Origin: Effrenium voratum
Lineage: Eukaryota > Sar > Dinophyceae > Suessiales > Symbiodiniaceae
Direction of reading: 5' to 3'
Length of the DNA: 64,000 nucleotides
Assembly (NCBI GenBank): GCA_963377175.1
Contig: CAUJNA010000580.1
Span: forward strand, 579,236 to 643,235
The notes under the pieces: generated by a model
Database searches by the model: none
Seen by the model: the letters and a program-made list of their open reading frames with translations, nothing else
What the model was told of the DNA's origin: nothing
In this document: positions 41,401 through 51,445 of the stretch, one piece after another
Numbering within the stretch: position 1 is the first letter of the stretch
Layout of the letters: each line of letters starts with the position of its first letter
Program-made: the position numbers and the translations under genes

Positions 41401-41458
41401 GGTCGTCGGGGTCGCCGCCCTGCCGGAGAAGCAGACGGACGACCAGCGGAAGGCCCGG
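32311..41458 (+). CDS. Gene 5: WD40-repeat protein in small exons
   Basis: At least six short plus-strand segments encode parts of WD40 blades: VLTGHRAPVTAVVTDWGEGW with AMSGSL, DKSLRRWDIKAGTALQTFL, GCLLTGDECGNIQ, RIWDTLGTVQQVLTAHKDSV, KKGRIRIWDGAKH and HFVSGGRDG. WD40 propellers are protein-binding scaffolds. The 'GDECGN', 'KKGRIRIWD' and 'VSGGRDG' wording recalls EMAP-like microtubule proteins, but that is a weak suggestion. Exons are 27 to 168 nt, introns hundreds to over 1,500 nt and packed with MITEs and R1/R2 repeats. Neither the start nor the end of the gene is identified. Confidence 0.5.
32932..33052 (+). repeat. R1 element, copy 3
   Basis: Complete copy from 'ggtggctcccagccatcccc' to 'gggcagcccag', within a WD40 gene intron. 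A diverged relative follows at about 33185-33262 (cactaaaagttaaactttta). Confidence 0.8.
33824..34034 (+). repeat. (CCCAC)n tract before WD40 exon b
   Basis: About 210 nt of C with scattered A (ccaccccacccaccacccac). It lies just upstream of the exon b acceptor at 34052-34054. Gly/Trp-rich minus-strand frames are repeat products. Confidence 0.95.
34055..34112 (+). CDS. WD40 gene exon b
   Basis: Acceptor 'gggttcccag|GACAAA'. Encodes DKSLRRWDIKAGTALQTFL(A), the C-terminal half of a WD40 blade. Ends at a GC donor in 'TTCCTGGCGCCC'; phase with exon c favours the second GC. Confidence 0.6.
34225..34310 (+). repeat. Short repeat 'CCGAAAAAGGATGC', copy 1
   Basis: 'ggaaggggttcccctttaa', then 'caaccgaaaaaggatgc' and 'gaaatccgctgggctgag'; a second copy is at 37370-37452. 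Confidence 0.65.
34482..34557. mobile_element. MITE CTAGGTCC, short copy
   Basis: CTAGGTCCCCCAGT at the left end and ACTGGAGGACCTAG at the right end are inverted with one mismatch. The sequence 'cagtaaag' lies on both sides, a possible target duplication, though three extra bases separate it on the right. Confidence 0.7.
34870..34988 (+). repeat. ~56-bp direct repeat (two units)
   Basis: Two units of 'gtggaaaccaaaggcaacc' plus 'aaccatgttgatccttttt'. Part of a WD40 gene intron. Confidence 0.8.
35072..35136 (+). CDS. WD40 gene exon c
   Basis: Acceptor 'cggggccag|GTGTTT'. Encodes CLSLASPGCLLTGDECGNIQ. The G-C-L-L-T-G-D-x-x-G-N pattern is the middle of a WD40 blade. Donor uncertain. Confidence 0.5.
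36343..36455. mobile_element. MITE CTAGGTCC, inverted copy
   Basis: 'aggtcccccagtagtgccc' at the left and 'ctctctactgg' at the right. The interior matches the copies at 56917 and 59937 in reverse (tagaataagggt, ctactttagtagggg). Right end decayed. Confidence 0.7.
36681..36732 (+). CDS. WD40 gene exon d
   Basis: Acceptor 'actgcgtgag|GATTTG'. Encodes (R)IWDTLGTVQQVLTAHKDSVH: the WD dipeptide and the following blade's 'L-T-x-H-x-D-x-V'. Alternatively the exon begins a few codons earlier (ANCVRIWD). Confidence 0.55.
37370..37452 (+). repeat. Short repeat 'CCGAAAAAGGATGC', copy 2
   Basis: 'ggttggaagggttttacttt', 'caacccaaaaaaggatgcc', 'gaaatccagtgggcatctg' match the copy at 34225-34310. Confidence 0.65.
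37566..37685. mobile_element. MITE with TGTTGACCCCGGATTAA ends
   Basis: TGTTGACCCCGGATTAA at 37566 and its inverse (ttaatccggggtccaca) at 37669-37685 differ at one base and bound a 120-bp element. A half copy lies at about 59884-59918. Confidence 0.7.
38266..38302 (+). CDS. WD40 gene exon e
   Basis: Acceptor 'cgccaag|AAAGGC', donor 'CATG|GTGACG'. Encodes KGRIRIWDGAKH, a WD blade end. Only about 37 nt. Confidence 0.45.
38683..38810 (+). repeat. R2 element, copy 1
   Basis: 'tggctgtgggtcaagtaaca', 'accattttggggtaggtgc', 'ggatgttcactgggggtac', 'ttttgacccatgg'. Same family at 51904-52039 and 57600-57725 on the minus strand. It ends just before a WD40 exon acceptor. Confidence 0.8.
38818..38844 (+). 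CDS. WD40 gene micro-exon f
   Basis: Acceptor 'ctccgcgcag|GTCACT', donor 'CGGGACG|GTAAGG'. Only 27 nt, encoding HFVSGGRDG, the 'S-G-G-x-D-G' core of a WD40 blade. Both splice sites look good. The upstream intron ends with the R2 element. Confidence 0.5.
39719..39775 (+). CDS. Possible WD40 gene exon g
   Basis: After 'cacccgaaag' one frame reads GDVLATAG and a second, overlapping one DGACLRTLEVAE. Both look like WD40 wording but are out of phase, so an exon is likely but its frame is not settled. Confidence 0.3.
40549..40656 (+). repeat. R1 element, copy 4
   Basis: Complete copy from 'ggtggttccagccatccggt' to 'acagacagcccag'. Confidence 0.8.
41391..41458 (+). CDS. Possible exon of gene 5 or its neighbour
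   Basis: A GC-rich open segment reads GVWVVGVAALPEKQTDDQRK and ends at a possible donor (GGCCCG|GTTTAG). Coding character is suggested by codon bias only. Confidence 0.3.
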
Positions 41459-41599
41459 TTTAGTTGTGGCGGGTTTTGACCCCATGAACTGCGAGGTGGC
41501 CCATGTTTTTGAAGAAGACAACGTTTGCGAGGGAGAAATTTTGGTGATTTCCAAGCAACCAGTTTTGAGAGGAGTTGATGCAGAGGCTATTGGGTAAAG

Positions 41600-43138
41600 G
41601 ATTTGGCCCGCTTTGACCCCAGTTTCCAGCTAGCTCGATGTGCTGTTTTTGAAGATCGCGGTTTGGTTGTTTTGGTTTTCAAAGTGAGGTTTCTCTTGGG
41701 GGAATGGTGTTGAAAGGGATGACGGTGCAAGTGCTGCAGCCAATGCCTGCAAACTAGGCAGTTGCATTGCACGGCGAGTCTGTTATGTTTGAGTCATGTT
41801 GCCCCCGAGCCTTAAGAGTTGCTGCTCACTTTCCCTCGCATGTGCTCTCATGCTACCTGCTTTGCTTGTCCTCTTTTGCATCTTGCTCTGCTTGTACTCT
41901 CCTGCTGCATGTGCTGCGTGCTGTTTGGCTGCGCGGCAAGGCTGGTGAGTAAACCGGATCCCTTTCGCAAAGATAGTGGGTTCCCCTTTGATTTTTGTTT
42001 GAAGACAACCCCATCAAGGGCGCCCAATCAAGAAACACACTTTCTCACAGGCTTGCGGGGATTGGCCACACTGAGACCAGGAAGTATTTTTGGGCGCCGT
42101 GCAAACGTGGCAAACCATGAGCAGGTCTGAGAAAGGTGAGCTTAATCCGTAGAATCGTGCATAGACCCGAGACATTTGGATCTCAATTTCGCAAACAAGA
42201 AAAGGAGCAAAACGAAGGTTTCCCTGGTGAAAAACCATAGCACTGGTGTCATCTTGTAACCATTGGCCATTGTCGTCATTTTTCCCAAAGGTCATCTCGA
42301 CAACGAACCAGGGGTCCTGAAAAGTTCGAGAGCCTGTCTTGGTTGCTTGAAATGCAAAGTTGGAGAGGGGCCCCATCTTCTCTGGGAGAAGCATCTGGAT
42401 TTGAATTTCAACCGCTTTTAAAGTGGCACCACAAGACACAGTGCCTTTATAGCATCCCCCCCCCCCCAAAAAAAAAAAAAAAAAGAAAACAAAAAAACAT
42501 ACCCAGTTCAGGGCGTGACTTTGCGCGGCAAGCACATTGGAAGCGCTTGGATGCAAAGACCGAGGGCGCTTGGGGAAAACAAACAGGCACCATTTTTCTG
42601 TGGCGTTGTGTTAAGGTGGGGCCAAGTTGGGGGGTCCCCTTTTAAAAACAGACACACCCATGGGGATGGTTATCCTGGTTCTTGCTCTTGTTTTTCTCTC
42701 ATCTTTGTTGGGGTGTTGCCCTTTTTCGAAATCGCCAGTGTTTAAGATCTAGAAGCTCAAGGGAAAACAAGAAACCCAGTGAACCAACTTGAAGGGAGTT
42801 CAGAATCTGCTTGAAAAACACTCACACTCACACGCACATGGCTTAATTGGATACAATATGTATGTATATGTAGCCACCAAAAGAAGGATATAGCTGGTTT
42901 CCCGGGGAGTAGTTTGCAAAATCACTGATATCCTATTCGTTGTTTAGGACATTGGGTTTTCATCCATATGTTTTTGCTCTAAACACCTGGGAGAGATTGC
43001 GATCGCGCCCAGGTACTGGCCAATGCTCGCCATGGGACTTTCGTTGAGGCGCCGTGACGTTTTGCTCAGAAATCGGCCAGGTGACCCCTGAGTCCCTACT
43101 TCCGGAAGTTCTCCAATGGGCTGTTTGTTCTTCTCTCT
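41600..43138. other. Non-coding stretch before the 440-bp array
   Basis: No supported gene. It holds a Cys/Leu-rich frame at 41780-41945 ending in a good donor (GGCTG|GTGAGT), which may be an unplaced exon, and a C(10)A(18) run at 42460-42485. Confidence 0.35.
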
Positions 43139-45012
43139 TGGTGGCTCCCAGCCATCCGGTCCCTTAGCTTTTTAGTCTTGAGTGGCAGTTTCCGAATTTA
43201 ACCCACTAAAAGTCAAACTCTGAGCGGGGTATCTGAGGGCAGCCCGGTCTTCCTGGGGTTTCCCTTTTGGGGAAATCAACCAGTGGGTTTAAGTCGACCT
43301 TGGGGCAGTCAAAGAATGGAACCCTGGTTTAAGTCGATTTTTGGGGTAGCAAAAAAACGGAACTCTGCGGATTCCTCAGTCTCTGGAGGTTATACCATTT
43401 TTTTGGACGACCATTTTAGTGGTAAACAAAAATTGTGGGGTCACCCCGCGACATATGCGGCGGCCCGAAATGCTTCGGCCAAGCCGAAGCCGTTGGAATT
43501 GCCTGCAGGGTTGCTCCGATCAAAGGGACCAAACCACAAGACTTCCGGTTGCTGAAGAACATGTTCTGCTTGGTGGCTCCCAGCCATCCGGTCCCTTAGC
43601 TTTTTAGATCCTTTTAGTCTTTAGTGGTAGTTTCCGAATTTAACACTAAAAGTCAAACTCTGAGCGGGGTATCTGAGGGCAGCCCGGTCTTCCTGGGGTT
43701 TCCCTTTTGGGGAAATCAACCAGTGGGTTTAAGTCGACCTTGGGGCAGTCAAAGAATGGAACCCTGGTTTAAATCGATTTTTGGGGTAGCAAAAACACGG
43801 AACTCTGCGGATTCCTGAGTCTCTGGAGGTTATACCATTTTTTTGGACGACCATTTTAGTGGTACACAAAAAGTGTGGGGTCACCCCGCGACATATGCGG
43901 CGGCCCGAAATGCTTCGGCCAAGCCGAAGCCGTTGGAATTGCCTGCAGGGTTGCTCCGATCAAAGGGACCAAACCACAAGACTTCCGGTTGCCTAAGAAC
44001 ATGTTCTTCTTGGTGGCTCCCAGCCATCCGGTCCCTTAGCTTTTTAGATCCTTTTAGTCTTTAGTGGTAGTTTCCGAATTTAACACTAAAAGTCAAACTC
44101 TGAGCGGGGTATCTGAGGGCAGCCCGGTCTTCCTGGGGTTTCCCTTTTGGGGAAATCAACCAGTGGGTTTAAGTCGACCTTGGGGCAGTCAAAGAATGGA
44201 ACCCTGGTTTAAGTCGATTTTTGGGGTAGCAAAAAAACGGAACTCTGCGGATTCCTCAGTCTCTGGAGGTTATACCATTTTTTTGGACGACCATTTTAGT
44301 GGTAAACAAAAATTGTGGGGTCACCCCGCGACATATGCGGCGGCCCGAAATGCTTCGGCCAAGCCGAAGCCGTTGGAATTGCCTGCAGGGTTGCTCCGAT
44401 CAAAGGGACCAAACCACAAGACTTCCGGTTGCTGAAGAACATGTTCTGCTTGGTGGCTCCCAGCCATCCGGTCCCTTAGCTTTTTAGATCCTTTTAGTCT
44501 TTAGTGGTAGTTTCCGAATTTAACACTAAAAGTCAAACTCTGAGCGGGGTATCTGAGGGCAGCCCGGTCTTCCTGGGGTTTCCCTTTTGGGGAAATCAAC
44601 CAGTGGGTTTAAGTCGACCTTGGGGCAGTCAAAGAATGGAACCCTGGTTTAAATCGATTTTTGGGGTAGCAAAAACACGGAACTCTGCGGATTCCTGAGT
44701 CTCTGGAGGTTATACCATTTTTTTGGACGACCATTTTAGTGGTACACAAAAAGTGTGGGGTCACCCCGCGACATATGCGGCGGCCCGAAATGCTTCGGCC
44801 AAGCCGAAGCCGTTGGAATTGCCTGCAGGGTTGCTCCGATCAAAGGGACCAAACCACAAGACTTCCGGTTGCCTAAGAACATGTTCTTCTTGGTGGCTCC
44901 CAGCCATCCGGTCCCTTAGCTTTTTAGATCCTTTTAGTCTTTAGTGGTAGTTTCCGAATTTAGCCCACCAAAAGTTAAAACTTTGAGCGGGGGATCTGAG
45001 GGCAGCCCGGTG
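43139..45012 (+). repeat. 440-bp tandem array with A-B-A-B order
   Basis: Four full units start at 43140, 43572, 44012 and 44452 and a partial fifth at 44892. Unit lengths are 432, 440, 440 and 440. Each begins with an R1 element and then carries ~320 bp of other sequence. Units 1 and 3 share variants (cctcagtctc, ggtaaacaaaaattg, gctgaagaac) that differ from units 2 and 4 (cctgagtctc, ggtacacaaaaagtg, gcctaagaac). The 90-codon frame repeated in each unit is without known features. Confidence 0.95.
44892..45010 (+). repeat. R1 element closing the 440-bp array
   Basis: Fifth copy in the array, starting 'ggtggctcccagccatccgg' and ending 'gatctgagggcagcccgg'. It is less degraded in the middle (agcccaccaaaagttaaaac). 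Confidence 0.85.
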
Positions 45013-45900
45013 TTAAAAGGAATCTACCACTACTGGAAATCATGTTTTTTTGTTTTACTGTTTTTGCAAAGTTGATTTGGGGCCCTGCTTTCCTTTTCCA
45101 AGCACCCAGTCCCTTCAGGCGTATGGGAGCAACCTTGTTCTTTCGTAGATCTTGGGACTTGCTGGGAGCAGGCTCGCGTCTTGGGATTCCAAACGTTGCC
45201 CTGGCAGCTAAGTGAGAAAGCCGTTCCTCCCAAAGGACCAGAAAGGGAACCTCCCAGACATCCCCGGACCCTTTTACACCTTCTTTCAGGATCCATGTTG
45301 GTTTTGGGTGGCAAAAGCACGCGAGGGATCTGGCCTGTCCCAGTTGTGCCCTGTGCGCCAAAGAGGAGCGTATGGGAAGAATCGCTTCGCATGTCGCTTG
45401 GCTTTTTCCAATCTGCTCAGCTGTTCGCGCGGAATGGGTAAAATCGCTGTGTGCGGCGTAGCGGTTCAAGCACCTTGGCAAGGCACATTCGCATTTCCAA
45501 AAAATAACAACACTGTCGTCTAATATGATCTTGGCTTCAAACATGAAGGTGGAAAGAGAAGCCGACAGGAAACCAACCATAAGAGGGATACGAAATGGTT
45601 TGTGGGTGCTGAAAAACGCAACAAACATAAAAGCTGATAGAGGCCGTAAACCCGAAAGCAGACACGTGCAAATCCACCAAAAAAAGGTCCTCCAATTTCT
45701 CAAGACATCCTCAAAGACATCCCCAGTCACAACCCAAGACAACCCAGCACAGACATCCCCAAAGACGCCGCCCAAGACAAGCGCAAAAACGCTCCCCCAA
45801 AGTCGAGAGTCTTGCGAGTCGAGAGGTGGGAGTTATGCACTATTTGAGAGGTAAGAGGGCAACTTGAGAGAGAGTCGTAAGTCGAGACCGGAGAATCGAG
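45013..45900. other. Spacer to AT-rich island
   Basis: A 266-codon open frame lies on the minus strand (44975-45775) but lacks motifs and includes repeat sequence. A 'gacatccccaaagacatcc' degenerate repeat lies at 45705-45790. No gene is claimed. Confidence 0.4.
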
Positions 45901-48900
45901 AATCATGATTGAAGTATTAAGGATTTACATACTATATATAAGGGAATTAATTATATATTTCTAATATATATATATATAGAATTCATTTATTATGATTAGT
46001 TAATATAAAATATATATTTATAAATATAATAATTATTATAGATGTAATAATTATAATTATGGCTGAAATTTTGGTTTATTTTCCGAGAGTTTGGCGATAC
46101 GAGAAATTGTGAGTCGTGACCGATTGTTATGATTAATGGTGTTTTTCTTAATGCTTTGGGCGAAATTAATTTGGTTTTGTTTATACTTAGGATATTTTTG
46201 GTCGATTATGTTTTCGTTTGTACTTATAACAATTATATATATGGATGGATTTTTTGAGGCTAATCGCTCGCGGATTCGTTTTTATTTTGTTTAGGCGACC
46301 ACCTTTTATTCATTCTTTGGTATGACCTTATTATGATTAGTTCGGCTTTTAATATGTTTTACGATTTGTGTTTGGAGAATGGTAGTGTGTTTTTCGCATA
46401 CGACGAGTATATATGTTTTAATATATATTTTTTATGAAATGCTAAAATATATTGGTGCTTTATAAGATTTATTCTGTTTTTGGTATACTCATTATAGCAC
46501 CTATTTTAATTTATCTTTAATTGTTGGTTTGGATTGGTGGTTTGGGGATTATGTACGTTTTTGTAGTTTGTGTTTGTTTGTTTGTTTGTGTGTTTGTTTG
46601 TTTGTGTAGTGTAATGTAGTGTATAATCTTTCGAAATATTTTGTTTAGGTAGGGTTAAAAATACAGATTTAAAATTATAGTTGTTGATTTTTTCGAAATA
46701 TATTGAACTTATTTTTTGTTAATTATTTGTTTGGTTTGTTTATTTTTGTTTTTGTGAATATAAATATATATATATATTTATAATTATTCAAATTGATTTT
46801 TTGTTATTTTATGTTTTTAAATATATTTATATAATATTTTTTATTTTGAATATATATAATATATAATAAATTTAATATTATATATATAATATAATTTATT
46901 ACTATATTAAAATAATAATTAAATCGATTATATTTATTATATATTATTTTTAGTTTTAATTAGAACCTATTAATGGGTTTATAAAGAAAACTAATATCGA
47001 ATTTATAAAAGAACATTATAGGGAGGGGAAAAAGATCTTATGAATATAAATTTTGCAAATGATAATTATTTTATAAAAAGATTGTTTATTTTTGTCCTTT
47101 TATAAATTTATTAATAAATTCCGAATAGATTCGAGATTTTAAGAATTATATTTTAATTAATAAAACATATTAATTTTGCAAATGATAATTAAAATTCTTT
47201 TCTCCTTTTTATAAATCGAATATTAGGACTAATAACTAAAATCGGAATAAATACTTAAAAGGAAGAAAATAAAAAGAATATATATTTATTAACTATATAT
47301 ATATTAATTTTCATTTTTATATTTCAATATATAAATAATGATAAATATAATTAAATGTTATTAATATTTTACATTTAAATATAATCGGATAGATTGATAT
47401 AATGTTTTATTTCTATAAGGCAACATCGATATAATCGGATTATATTAGGGTTATATCACCTCTATGTTTAAATTATATTTCATAATTTAAAATATAATAT
47501 TGATGATACTCATTATATATTATACTAGTTTGTTTATGTCGAAAGGAGTTTTGGGCCATTTGATTTACATACTAATATCATGGATTTTTATTACTATAAT
47601 TTCTGGGAACATAAACGTTAGGGTTATTACAATCAGCCGAAGCCCATTGGTTGCAACGCCGGAATAAACAAAATCAGGTAATGAGGCAGTACCAACTAAA
47701 ACAAAATAGCAAAAGTAATAAATAGGCAAGGACAAACTAGGAGCAAAGAAATAAGCCAGGAATAAAGATCGTTATATTCCAATATAATTTCCTATATAGA
47801 AATTCAATAACAAAATAAATAATTTTAAAAAGGTCAAAAACAAAACCCCCCAAACAAAGTCCGAATAAAATTCAAATTATCCTAAATATCCAAATAACCG
47901 AACTAATAAATATAATATATTAATTTAATTAAGAATTCAAATAATACAAATATATCAAAAAATATATAATTCTAATTATAATTACAATTATAATTATTAT
48001 TTATAAATTAATTCAAAAAACATCAAATAATAAATCTATATCAAAAATAATCAAAATTCAAAAATCAAAATGTCTCTATTATTTCTTCCCAACAACAATA
48101 ATATATTCAATCCAAATCAATATAATTATTCTAGTTAATTACCTATAATTATAGAAATATTATATTAATACATCAATATTATAATAATTTATATATAATA
48201 AGTTTAAACACACCGAAATATGTATTAACAGAGCCACATATTATATTTTAATATTTATCCATAAAAATAATTCTTTTTTATCAATTTACCTCATAATTTA
48301 CATAATTTCACGAATAAGTTACCTATAATTTTAACATTATTCCCCAAATTTCATCAATAATTTGTTATTGTTGTTATCGGGCGACATAAGTGGCTTATTC
48401 CATACCTACCACAAACTCAGAATGGACCACGATCCGATTCCGCACACCGAACACCCCAAAAAGACCCAAGGTTAAGACCAAAGGCAAACAATAACACCCA
48501 GGACCCGAAAAAAGAGATCAAAACATTGCTAGGGGGGTGACTCCCGTACGGCGACGTAAGTGTCTAAAAAGAATAGATGGACTAAAAGATCTCCCCAACA
48601 CCAAACACAACAAGGGTCTACCTTCGTGTCGCCTACTAAGCCCGACTTCGAAGGCAACCCTAAACCATTATTAGGGCCACCGCAACGTGGGGATAATCCG
48701 ACGACCAAACCACCGTATCACGAAACAAAAAGATAGGCCTCGTGGATCTCATGGATCCATAGCGGCGTCGGGGTCTACGGTACCTTTGCTCTTGCCCGCC
48801 CCTCGGCCTTTGTCTTTGCCCCGTCCTTTCTTGCCCTTCTGGCCTTTCTATTTTCCTTTTCCTTTTACTCGCGCAGCTCGCACTTTGGGACCTTTATCCG

Positions 48901-51080
48901 GATATATCTGGATGCCGTTAGGAGGGTCAACCATACGGGAGAGAACATAGAGTATCCAATTCCCTTCAGATCTGACTCGGTCGAAGACGAGCCTGGCGGG
49001 TTCCTCCCGAGAGAAGATAGCACATAGCGCCTGAGCGATCTTTCCGCACCCAATCGAGAATACCATCGAAGCGCAGGCCTTGCAAGCAGCTCCGTCGGGA
49101 CTCGGCATTCCCGATCCCATGTTTTCCCTACAACAGCAACATAACTTTCGCTTGCACCGCCTCCTCAATCCACTCAGCGCATGCGATCCCCTCGTAGAGT
49201 GCCTATACCACCCGTGCTTTGATCTGGGATTTCCCAAATCGACTCCAGATTCTGGCAACCCCCACTACGTATTCCACCCGCAAGTGGCGATAAGACTCCT
49301 AAATCTCCACAGTGTATTCAACCTTATCAACCCGTTACTCCAGGGCATCGAGCCGGTCATTTGTCTTTTTAAGCTGTGAGCGTAGTACTTCCTCGGCGGC
49401 GGGCAGGCGCGGCCATGGCGCCGTTATAAGGGCAAGTGCTACTATCAACAAACGAACCAATATAGCTGCGATAAACCTACGATATTTGATTCCTGCCGGC
49501 GACGCGTTATCCGTAGTGGCTGTATTACACGCAGCCATCTCGGCCACATGCCCGTGAGAACTAAACAGCCCCAGCGTTGGAGTTGCACGCTCCATCCCGT
49601 TTGGGTTTGCCTAGGGGTTAAGGCCTCGGTTGTTCCAAGTCACAAATCTCGGCGTCGTCCTCCGACTTTGGACCCGAGCCTGCCGTTCCCGCAAGCGGAA
49701 CCGGGACTGTTGGCAGAGTATTCGCGTGCGCCGTCCCTTGGCATGCCGAAACAGTCCAATCGCGGTATCAAGGCGTCGTCGTGATCGTCGGAGCATGCGT
49801 CGTCCGCATGCCGCATTTTTCCGCCCATCTCAGATCTTCCCGAAGGGCTACCACGCGCCGATTAAGCGCCTACACGTGGCATCTCAACAACATCCCCCAG
49901 CTCATGGAGGTACCCTAAAGGCATACTGGGTACCAAGGTAGGGTGAATGGTTACCTTAGGATCAGGATCACCACAACCGTTATCATGTATCGACGAGGCC
50001 CCAAGACAGGTCAACAACCGTCGACCACACGGGTGCCGATGTTCCCTGCACGACGGAGAACCACAGGGAGACCCACCACGGCACACTAGCCGCACGGGTC
50101 AACCGCCCCGAGGGCGTGGATAGACGACCATTCCGCCCCCAAGCAGGTAGCATAACAACCATATCTCGCAAGCTGCCAATAGAACGCCTAAAAGGGGCTC
50201 CCATCCATAGACGAGGGTGGATTAGCCCGGCCTTATACCTATATACCAACTAGTCGCAAAAATAAAATAAATCCCAAAAATATTTTCCCGTTAGAATGGT
50301 TATATATAGGTGCCGTCTAGGTTGTAAAGGTCCTCTCACCTAGACCCGGAATAAGCACCCATGCCATATTCCGAACATAAAATATGTTATTTTCCCAACA
50401 ATTTACATAAAAAAAAATATAAAAAAATACAAACATACACACACACACACAAAAAAACATCCCTAAATTTAGGATTTATTATTAATATTAAAAACATTTA
50501 GGTGTTTTAATGTAAATAATTCTGAAAATTAAGAATAATATATTTATAATATTAGGATACATAATTTGGGGGTAAATAATTAATAAAATTAAGGATATAT
50601 TACTTAAAAAATATAAGATAAATTATTAATAAAAGAGATTATGGACGATTTCGGCCTCTATATAACCGTTTCCGGAGCCATTAGTTGCTGCTAATATTAA
50701 ATTCAATTATTCTTAAAATGAAAATTAAATTATTTATAAAATTAAAAATAAATTACCAACAAACTTATACATAAATTACCCATAAAATTAACAATATATC
50801 TTCCAAAAATATCTTTCTAATATTTCCCCTAATATACCTACAATTTTTTTTTAATTTATTCACAATTTACCACTAATTTCGGGGTAAATGTTCTACAAAA
50901 TCAAAAATAAATATTATCAAGTCGGTAAACCTATATAACCCCTCCTCGCCCGCGTAAAGAAAGCATGCAATTTATTGATAGAGACAAGCCCCAAATTATG
51001 CTCGATATTCATTTGTTTTCTTTAAATATGTTTTTTGTTTTAGAAGTAAAATAAAATCGTGCAGAATCCGTTCATTTTAT
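45900..51080. other. AT-rich island with embedded GC-normal block
   Basis: Composition changes abruptly near 45900 to very AT-rich sequence (ATATA and TTAAT words) and returns near 51080. From 48380 to about 50250 lies a GC-normal block with minus-strand gag-like frames; the two arms are non-coding. No terminal repeats or target duplication were found by eye. The island could be an insertion of foreign or organelle-like DNA, a decayed retroelement, or an assembly chimera. Confidence 0.7.
48690..50250 (-). pseudogene. Decayed gag-like retroelement remnant
   Basis: Minus-strand frames, broken by stops and shifts, include a Cys-rich segment (KRKLCCCCRENMGSGM then GAACKACASMVFSIGC), followed by SREEPARLVFDRVRSEGNWI and a Lys/Gly-rich basic tail (KGKKGRGKDKGRG). 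Upstream is a possible helix (LRSQLKKTNDRLDALE). Cys-clusters plus basic tails of this sort are common in fungal-type repetitive gag or regulator-like proteins. No protease, reverse transcriptase or integrase is seen. Confidence 0.35.
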
Positions 51081-51229
51081 TTAGTACATTTGTTTTATCC
51101 ATTGTTCGAGTCTGATATCCGAGATTTGTCCAGGGTGTTGTGGTTGTAGGTTAGAAGTCCAGCGATTATCACACCCAACCTCATAGCAAATAACACGGCG
51201 ACTTGACCAACATGGGTGCCTGGCGCACT

Positions 51230-51445
51230 TCACAGCAAGGCCACAAGTTTTTGAAAAGGTTTGTTGAAGGCCAGCCGTTGGAGATGCTTTCGTGAGCAAA
51301 GGGAGATTTCGAAAGACGCTGTCCGGCTGTGAAAGATCTCAGTGCGGCGCCCAGCCACAAAGCTCCAGCGGAAGGGGGTTGCACCCAGCAGCGGTAGCTT
51401 GAGGCAGAAGAAAAGTGAAACCAAAGGCACCTCGACTCGGACTCG
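51230..51445 (-). CDS. Gene 4 possible last exon
   Basis: Acceptor 'cgagtccgag|TCGAGG', open to TGA at 51230. Hydrophobic VPLVSLFFCLKLPLLGA then basic SRKHLQRLAFNKPFQKLVAL. Phase with exon c is not matched. Confidence 0.35.
   Translation of the reverse strand, partial: RVRVEVPLVSLFFCLKLPLLGATPFRWSFVAGRRTEIFHSRTASFEISLCSRKHLQRLAFNKPFQKLVALL

Noticed and set aside
43139..45012. CRISPR-like array
   Set aside because: Repeats are 440 bp and spacer-free; this is a satellite-type tandem duplication in eukaryotic DNA.
44975..45775. 266-codon minus-strand gene
   Set aside because: No motif, includes R1 and degenerate repeat sequence, and amino-acid use looks random.
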